Assembly (NCBI RefSeq): GCF_003129965.1
Contig: NZ_NRCJ01000001.1
Location: 124,001-188,000 of the forward strand
Source: Aggregatibacter kilianii
Lineage (GTDB): Bacteria > Pseudomonadota > Gammaproteobacteria > Enterobacterales > Pasteurellaceae
Length of the DNA stretch: 64,000 bases
Direction of reading: 5' to 3'
Shown here: piece by piece, positions 59,026-64,000 of the stretch
How the letters are laid out: the number at the start of each line of letters is the position of its first letter
How positions within the stretch are numbered: the stretch's first letter is position 1
Position numbers and translations under genes: made by a program
Notes under the pieces: model-generated
What the model was told of the DNA's origin: nothing
Database searches by the model: none
What the model saw: the letters and a program-made list of their open reading frames with translations, nothing else

Positions 59026-60474
59026 TTAATTCGTCCCGCCTACGGTAATTCGGTCGATTTTCAACGCCGGCTGCCCCACGCCGACCGGCACGCTTTGACC
59101 TTCTTTACCGCAAGTGCCCACGCCATGATCCAATTCCACTTCGTCGGCGACCATGGACACATTTTGCATCACTTCAATGCCGCTGCCGATTAAGGTGGCG
59201 CCTTTCACCGGTTTGGTAATCTTGCCTTTTTCGATTAAATAAGCCTCGGAGGTAGAAAACACAAATTTGCCGGACGTAATATCCACTTGTCCGCCGCCAA
59301 AGTGCGGTGCAAAAATCCCGTGTTCTACGGAAGCCACCAAATCGTCAAATTTATCTTTGCCCGCCAGCATATACGTATTGGTCATGCGCGGCATCGGCAA
59401 ATGCGCGTAAGACTCACGGCGCCCGTTGCCCGTCGGCTGCACGCCCATCAAACGGGCATTCATTTTATCCTGCATATATTTTTGCAAAATACCGTCTTTA
59501 ATTAACACGTTATGTTGGCTCGGCACGCCTTCGTCATCCACCGTGACCGAACCGCGACGATCCATTAACGTGCCGTCGTCCACAATGGTACATAGCGGTG
59601 ATGTCACCAATTCGCCGATTTTGCCGGTGAACAGGGAGCTTTCTTTACGGTTGAAATCCCCTTCCAAACCATGCCCCACCGCTTCATGCAACAACACGCC
59701 CGGCCAGCCTGCGCCCAACACCACCGGCATTAAACCCGCCGGCGCCGCCACCGCGCCTAAATTCACCAACGCCTGACGCACAGATTCTTTAGCAAAATAG
59801 ACCGCTCTTTGCTCGCCTTTATAGCTTTCAAAGAACCACTCCAAACCGAAACGACCGCCCGCACCCGCACTGCCGCGTTCACGCTTGCCGTCCTGCTCCA
59901 CCAACACGGAAACGGACAAGCGAATTAACGGGCGAATATCCGCCGCCAACGTGCCGTCCGTTGCCGCTACCAGCATTTCTTCATATACCATGCTTAACCC
60001 GGCATTCACCTGCACCACGCGCGGATCTTCTGCGCGCGCGGTGCTGTCCACCAAGCGCAATAATTCGATTTTTTGCTCTTGGCTTAAACTGTGTAAAGGA
60101 TTAATCGGCTGATAACGCAACGGCGCGTCCACCGGGTTAAACTTCACCGGCAGAATAAAATTACATTGGGAAGGTTGCGCAATGCCCCGCACTGCCTGCG
60201 CGCATTGCTGCAAATTGGCTAAATTAATTTGATCGGAATAGGCAAAACCGGTTTTCTCACCGCTGACGGCACGTACGCCGACGCCGCGATCAATATGAAA
60301 CCCGCCTTCCTTAATAATCCCGTCTTCCAAGACCCAACTCTCGTCCCGGCTGAGCTGAAAATACAAATCCGCATAATCCACATTGCGCTGCGCCAAGGTA
60401 TCAAACACATTCGGCAAATCCGCCAGCGTCAAATGACTCTGCGCCAATAAACTTTCGGTTACTTTTTTTAACAT
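59026..60474 (-). CDS. tldD: Metalloprotease TldD
   Basis: The 482-residue protein is one half of the TldD-TldE heterodimer, which cleaves unfolded peptides and matures microcin B17 and CcdA in E. coli. The zinc motif HEAVGH lies in [17 protein letters not shown], and the third-ligand region is [15 protein letters not shown] near the C-terminus. Length matches E. coli TldD (481). It is a single gene here; tldE (pmbA) is elsewhere. Confidence 0.94.
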   Translation of the reverse strand: MLKKVTESLLAQSHLTLADLPNVFDTLAQRNVDYADLYFQLSRDESWVLEDGIIKEGGFHIDRGVGVRAVSGEKTGFAYSDQINLANLQQCAQAVRGIAQPSQCNFILPVKFNPVDAPLRYQPINPLHSLSQEQKIELLRLVDSTARAEDPRVVQVNAGLSMVYEEMLVAATDGTLAADIRPLIRLSVSVLVEQDGKRERGSAGAGGRFGLEWFFESYKGEQRAVYFAKESVRQALVNLGAVAAPAGLMPVVLGAGWPGVLLHEAVGHGLEGDFNRKESSLFTGKIGELVTSPLCTIVDDGTLMDRRGSVTVDDEGVPSQHNVLIKDGILQKYMQDKMNARLMGVQPTGNGRRESYAHLPMPRMTNTYMLAGKDKFDDLVASVEHGIFAPHFGGGQVDITSGKFVFSTSEAYLIEKGKITKPVKGATLIGSGIEVMQNVSMVADEVELDHGVGTCGKEGQSVPVGVGQPALKIDRITVGGTN

Positions 60475-60647
60475 GTAAATCCCGGTTATTTTATCGATAA
60501 AAAATTATGCGGAATTATAACGCATTTCCCGCCGAAACCGAAAAGGAAAGTGCGTCAAAACTGCCGATAAGTTTGATGTTTTTTGAGGGAAAAGAGAGGA
60601 TTAGGCGTAGATTATTTAGGGTATAGATTTAACTTATATTCAAGCAT

Positions 60648-60682
60648 AAAAAACTCCTTACCGAGTTGGTAAGGAGTTTTTT
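60648..60682. terminator. Terminator downstream of the nuclease-like gene
   Basis: AAAAAACTCCTTACC (60648-60662) pairs perfectly with GGTAAGGAGTTTTTT (60668-60682), loop GAGTT; T runs occur in both directions. It serves the gene that stops at 60699 on the minus strand. Confidence 0.88.
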
Positions 60683-60698
60683 AATAATAATGATGTTG

Positions 60699-61934
60699 TT
60701 AGGATTTTTTAATATCCAGTTTTTTTATTTCATCTAGATTTTCTGTAATGACATCCAATAAGGGTTTCCATAAATCGAAAATTTGATCAGCTAATTCACT
60801 ATTTGGAATTTTTCTTAAAATTTCAGCATCCCAATTCAATAGATTACTATCTAACCATTTCCACATAGCCCAACGTCTACTGTATCTAAAATTAGATCTT
60901 AATTTTGCCTCATCAAAAATACTTCCTAGGAAATCATATAATTCTTCATATTGATTCTTATTACAATACACTCCATAATACCCATCTCTGAAGTGACTAG
61001 CCCCAAATTCAATACCAATTCCCCAATAAATATCGTCCTGATCAAAATAAATACCAAATTCTTTAGCTGTAACATCACCAGCAGAATTACATTTCCACCC
61101 ATAATTCTTTAATTGTTTATAATTACGTTCAAAACGTTCTTGTAATTGCTCTATTAGAGTTTTCACAAGACTTTCATATAGTTTTTCAGTTGAATCAATA
61201 ATATTCAATGCTGAGTATAAGGCGTCATTATTCTCCATTAAATAATTAACTAACTCATTACTCTTTTCCATATTCCCCATAAGTTCCTCACTTAAAAATT
61301 TTTTAAAATCCTGACAAAATTGTTTAACTGCCGGTGCTACAATTAGTGTGTTATCCAGCCAGCCAATTAAGTCGTTGGCTGACAGTAATATAGCCTTTTT
61401 TTTACTGATTAGATCTTCCCACTCATTTTTCCGAATAGAGTTTCCGGAGGGAGGTTCTTTAAAGACTGGAAGATAAATAAGACAGTATTCGGCTTCTTTA
61501 TATTTCTCCAAATCATCACGATAATCTTTTAACTGCTCTTCTTGGTCAGAAGCAAATCTTAGCTTATTTTCAATTGAAACTATCCAACGGCGTACATTAT
61601 TTAAGAAACCCTCAATAAAAATATCATGACGACGATTTTTACTTGTCGCTTTTTCTACACTTACCTGAATGCTGTCGTATGCTAAAAAATTATGTTTTCC
61701 AATAAATTTCAAAAAACTATTTAAAAATAGATCCCCTTGCCCATGGGCTTCTTTTGGATCTAACAGAAAGGCAAGAATTTTTGACAAACCCATTTCATCC
61801 GTTCGCATAAACTGAAAGGGATTAAAACGATTCGAATCGTACAGTTCGGTTTTTTCGCGTTGTAATCGAAAATTTTCGATCACTTGGCTGATAGAAATTA
61901 AAGAATCGACAATCTGATTGATATTATTTGCCAT
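60699..61934 (-). CDS. PD-(D/E)XK nuclease superfamily protein (PDDEXK_4-like), orphan
   Basis: The 411-residue protein has a catalytic pattern D104 (RRHDIFIEG), then E122-N-K124 (WIVSIENKLRF), followed by QEEQLKDYRDDL, as in the PDDEXK_4 family of phage- and defence-associated nucleases. The N-terminal block GLSKILAFLLDPKEAHGQGDLFL is also typical. The gene is more AT-rich than its neighbours, contains no uptake signal that I can see and has no methylase, helicase or toxin-antitoxin partner next to it. Horizontal gain is likely. Its target and role are unknown. Confidence 0.7.
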   Translation of the reverse strand: MANNINQIVDSLISISQVIENFRLQREKTELYDSNRFNPFQFMRTDEMGLSKILAFLLDPKEAHGQGDLFLNSFLKFIGKHNFLAYDSIQVSVEKATSKNRRHDIFIEGFLNNVRRWIVSIENKLRFASDQEEQLKDYRDDLEKYKEAEYCLIYLPVFKEPPSGNSIRKNEWEDLISKKKAILLSANDLIGWLDNTLIVAPAVKQFCQDFKKFLSEELMGNMEKSNELVNYLMENNDALYSALNIIDSTEKLYESLVKTLIEQLQERFERNYKQLKNYGWKCNSAGDVTAKEFGIYFDQDDIYWGIGIEFGASHFRDGYYGVYCNKNQYEELYDFLGSIFDEAKLRSNFRYSRRWAMWKWLDSNLLNWDAEILRKIPNSELADQIFDLWKPLLDVITENLDEIKKLDIKKS

Positions 61935-62015
61935 AGTGGTTCCTTAGTTTAATCAAAATGCGCAGATGATAATCATCCCACCACAAAGATCTACCACAAA
62001 AGTGCGGTTGTTTTT

Positions 62016-62714
62016 CTAAGTGTTTTTCACTTCCCCTAATAATTCCGCCACCACTTGTGGCACGCCTTCGCCTGCCTTCATTTTAACGACCTTGACTCTA
62101 TGGCGAATAAAGCCTGTGTTCGGGTTGGGGTCGATAAGGTAAATTCGGGCGTTTTTCGGTGCTTCGTTGACTAAACCGTTGGCGGGGTAAACCTGCAATG
62201 AGGTGCCGATGAGCAGCACGACGTCTGCTTGTGCGACCAAATTGATTGCCGGTTCCAGCATAGGGACGTTTTCACCGAAAAAGACGATGTGCGGGCGCAT
62301 GGGGTGTCCGTTCGGGTCTTTGTCCTCCACGGATTGATCGCCCAAGCAAGGCACGATGTAATCGGGGTCAAAACTGCTGCGGGCTTTGGTTAATTCGCCG
62401 TGTAAATGCAACACATTGGCACTGCCTGCGCGTTCGTGCAGATCATCCACATTTTGCGTGATAATTTGCACGTTGTAGCCCCATTCTAATTCCACCAACG
62501 CCTTATGCGCCGCGTTGGGTTGAGCTTCGGCGCAATTACGGCGCCGTTCGTTGTAAAAATCCAGCACTTTTTTGCGGTTGCGTCGCAGGGCTTCCGGCGT
62601 ACAGACTTCTTCAATTTTATGTCCCGCCCATAAACCATCTTCCGCGCGGTAAGTCGGAATACCGCTTTCGGCACTAATGCCCGCGCCGCTTAACACGACA
62701 CAAAGGGGTTTCAT
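62016..62714 (-). CDS. Sirtuin-type NAD-dependent deacylase lacking the zinc cysteines
   Basis: The 232-residue protein has the NAD loop GAGISAESGI, TQNVDDLHERAG and catalytic His105 in LHLHGEL. Tyr54 and Arg57 (FYNERR) match the pair that lets CobB and SIRT5 remove succinyl groups. The region where CobB has four zinc-binding cysteines (about 111-150) holds only Cys123, so a zinc site is unlikely. The start 62714 has AGGAGG six bases upstream; the longer frame from 62747 is rejected. It follows grxB by 14 bases. Confidence 0.85.
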   Translation of the reverse strand: MKPLCVVLSGAGISAESGIPTYRAEDGLWAGHKIEEVCTPEALRRNRKKVLDFYNERRRNCAEAQPNAAHKALVELEWGYNVQIITQNVDDLHERAGSANVLHLHGELTKARSSFDPDYIVPCLGDQSVEDKDPNGHPMRPHIVFFGENVPMLEPAINLVAQADVVLLIGTSLQVYPANGLVNEAPKNARIYLIDPNPNTGFIRHRVKVVKMKAGEGVPQVVAELLGEVKNT

Positions 62715-62728
62715 GTTTGCCTCCTGAA

Positions 62729-63376
62729 TTAAATCGCCTTCTCCCAATACAACGGCACGTTGCTCCGGCGTGACATCACTTCCACATAAGCTTTCACTTT
62801 CGGCGGGAAGTTGATTCCTTTAACGCAGGTGAGGTTGCGCAGGATCGGGAAGACGAGGATATCTTCTAAGGAAAGGGTGCCGTTAAGTGCGGTGTCTTTT
62901 TGGATTAAATCGGCAAGTTGGGTTAAATCGGGTGCGAGGCGGGCAAGATAGGTTTCGGTGTTTGCCAGATTTTCGGCGAAATTACCGATGGATTTTTTTT
63001 TATTTTCGGTGAAATAATTGACCGCACTTTGGGTGGCGTATTCGGCTAAGCCGAGGCGGGTAAAGCGTGGGATCACCAAATGGTTTTGATAGCCACCCAC
63101 TTGTTTTAGCCAAACTTCAATTTCCGGACGAACCGTTTCCGATAACACTTTTTCGCCGTAGTTTTCATCAATATAGCGCACGATATCTAAACTTTCCGGC
63201 ATGGCTTCGCCGTTTTCTTTGACTAAAATCGGCACGACTTTTTTGCCTACCAGACGGGTCGGCGTTTCCACGTCGTCATTTAGGATGGTCACCAATTCCA
63301 CCGGTACATTTTTCAAGCCGAAAATCATGCGAGCGCGTACGCAAAACGGGCAATGGTCGTAAACGTAGAGTTTCAT
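62729..63376 (-). CDS. grxB: Glutaredoxin 2
   Basis: The 215-residue protein has the same length as E. coli GrxB and begins MKLYVYDHCPFCVRARMIFG, with active site CPFC at residues 9-12. VPILVKENGEAMPESLDIVRYID is the glutathione-binding part, and a helical GST-like C-terminal domain follows. It reduces disulfides with glutathione. The start at 63376 has AGGAGA upstream; the longer frame from 63436 starts in an uptake signal region and is rejected. It probably forms an operon with the sirtuin gene. Confidence 0.92.
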   Translation of the reverse strand: MKLYVYDHCPFCVRARMIFGLKNVPVELVTILNDDVETPTRLVGKKVVPILVKENGEAMPESLDIVRYIDENYGEKVLSETVRPEIEVWLKQVGGYQNHLVIPRFTRLGLAEYATQSAVNYFTENKKKSIGNFAENLANTETYLARLAPDLTQLADLIQKDTALNGTLSLEDILVFPILRNLTCVKGINFPPKVKAYVEVMSRRSNVPLYWEKAI

Positions 63377-63493
63377 AAGGTCTCCTTTTGTTGTTGCTGT
63401 CGGGAAAGTGCGGTGGGTTTTGTGGGTGTTTTTCAAATATCACACTCCTTCTTCCGCCATCCTTTACGCTATCGAGCGATGTATAAGATTTAG

Positions 63494-63641
63494 ACTTCCC
63501 CTCCCCCGTTTACGGGAGAGGGTGGAGAAAATCCGGAGGATTTTCGGAGGGAGAGGGGAATAAACTACAAGCTCCCCTCTCTCTGACGAAAATTGCTGAA
63601 CGCAATTTCCGTCTGTCTCTCTCCCGCAAGCGGGCGAGAGG
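63494..63641. repeat. Two inverted palindromic modules with unlike arms (rng-grxB gap)
   Basis: The left module (63494-63560) has CCCGTTTACGGG, then GAAAATCC-gga-GGATTTTC, then GGGAGAGGGG. The right module (63569-63641) is an inverted version with CCCGCAAGCGGG and GAAATTGC-gttca-GCAATTTTC (minus-strand reading). The outer parts are alike; the inner arms differ but stay paired. It lies in the 326 gene-free bases between grxB and rng; the rest shows uptake signals only. Confidence 0.7.
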
Positions 63642-63702
63642 AAAAAAACAGCATTCGATCACACTAAGATGTAAAAAACACCGCCAAAACCCACCGCACT
63701 TT

Positions 63703-64000
63703 TTACATCACCACCACATCAAACTGCTCTTGGGTGTAGAACACCTCAGTTTTGACTTGGATTTGTTTGCCGATAAACACTTCCAATTCCGCCAGTAAGC
63801 CGTGGGATTCTTCGTTAATCAGGTAGTCGGCGACGGCGTGGGAGGCGTAAACCACAAATTGCTCGCTGGCGAAAACGTGATGCACGCGAATGATTTCGCG
63901 CATGATTTCGTAGCACACGGTTTCCACGGTTTTCACCCGTCCGCGCCCTTGGCAGGCGGGGCAATCGTCGCACAGAATGTGTTCTAAGCTTTCGCGCGTA
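63703..64000 (-). CDS. rng: Ribonuclease G, C-terminal part (partial)
   Basis: The frame enters from the right edge and ends at 63703, giving 98 residues. CDDCPACQGRGRVKT contains the zinc-link cysteines of the RNase E/G family, and TVCYEIMREIIRVHHVF to YTQEQFDVVVM matches the end of E. coli RNase G. The enzyme matures 16S rRNA and starts decay of some mRNAs. The N-terminal S1 and catalytic domains are outside the window. Confidence 0.9.
   Translation of the reverse strand, partial: TRESLEHILCDDCPACQGRGRVKTVETVCYEIMREIIRVHHVFASEQFVVYASHAVADYLINEESHGLLAELEVFIGKQIQVKTEVFYTQEQFDVVVM

Overview
The window looks like a chromosome of a Pasteurellaceae bacterium, most probably Aggregatibacter (genus is inference). 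The evidence is the dense scatter of the Haemophilus-type DNA uptake signal (AAGTGCGGT and its complement) inside and between genes, often as inverted pairs at gene ends, plus gene order and protein sequences close to Haemophilus and E. coli. No prophage, insertion sequence with a transposase, CRISPR array, rRNA or tRNA gene was recognised.

Layout. 1-2790: end of a binding-protein gene and a ferric-siderophore-type ABC importer. 2873-7637 (minus): a complete sorbitol (glucitol) PTS operon srlA-srlE-srlB-srlD-fsa-srlM-srlR carrying a fructose-6-phosphate aldolase gene. 7987-11275: murein endopeptidase divergent from znuCB. 11350-17739: metF, lptG-lptF divergent from pepA, cystine carrier. 17827-19986 (minus): selenocysteine-containing formate dehydrogenase H, read through an in-frame TGA. 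20216-28639 (minus): rarA, lolA, ftsK, lrp, radA, CYTH protein. 28803-35628: DUF47-pit, SH3 protein, cca, lolB-ispE-prs, and a 48-residue lipoprotein. 35695-49677: a sulfur assimilation region, cysT-cysW-cysA (minus) divergent from sbp-cysG-cysH-cysD-cysN-cysJ-cysI. 49747-58973 (minus): PBP1C, a DUF4189 lipoprotein and a giant alpha-2-macroglobulin. 59026-64000 (minus): tldD, an orphan PD-(D/E)XK nuclease-like gene, a sirtuin, grxB and the end of RNase G.

How it fits together. The sulfur genes form a route from uptake of sulfate to sulfide: CysTWA-Sbp import, CysDN activation to APS, direct APS reduction by an iron-sulfur type CysH, and CysJI with siroheme from CysG. No cysC is present here, which fits the APS-reductase type of CysH.

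The most unusual feature is a family of long intergenic palindromes (25651-26186, 36833-37366, 42703-42918, 43992-44210, 45580-45782, 45833-46060). The unpaired core is constant, but the paired arms differ between copies while staying self-complementary, as expected of a folded RNA or single-stranded DNA under structural selection. All but one lie in gaps of the sulfur operons. Two copies are near-identical direct repeats flanking cysD and extend through the ribosome-binding site to the start codon. Two smaller palindromic families lie at 5998-6070/42538-42699 and 63494-63641.
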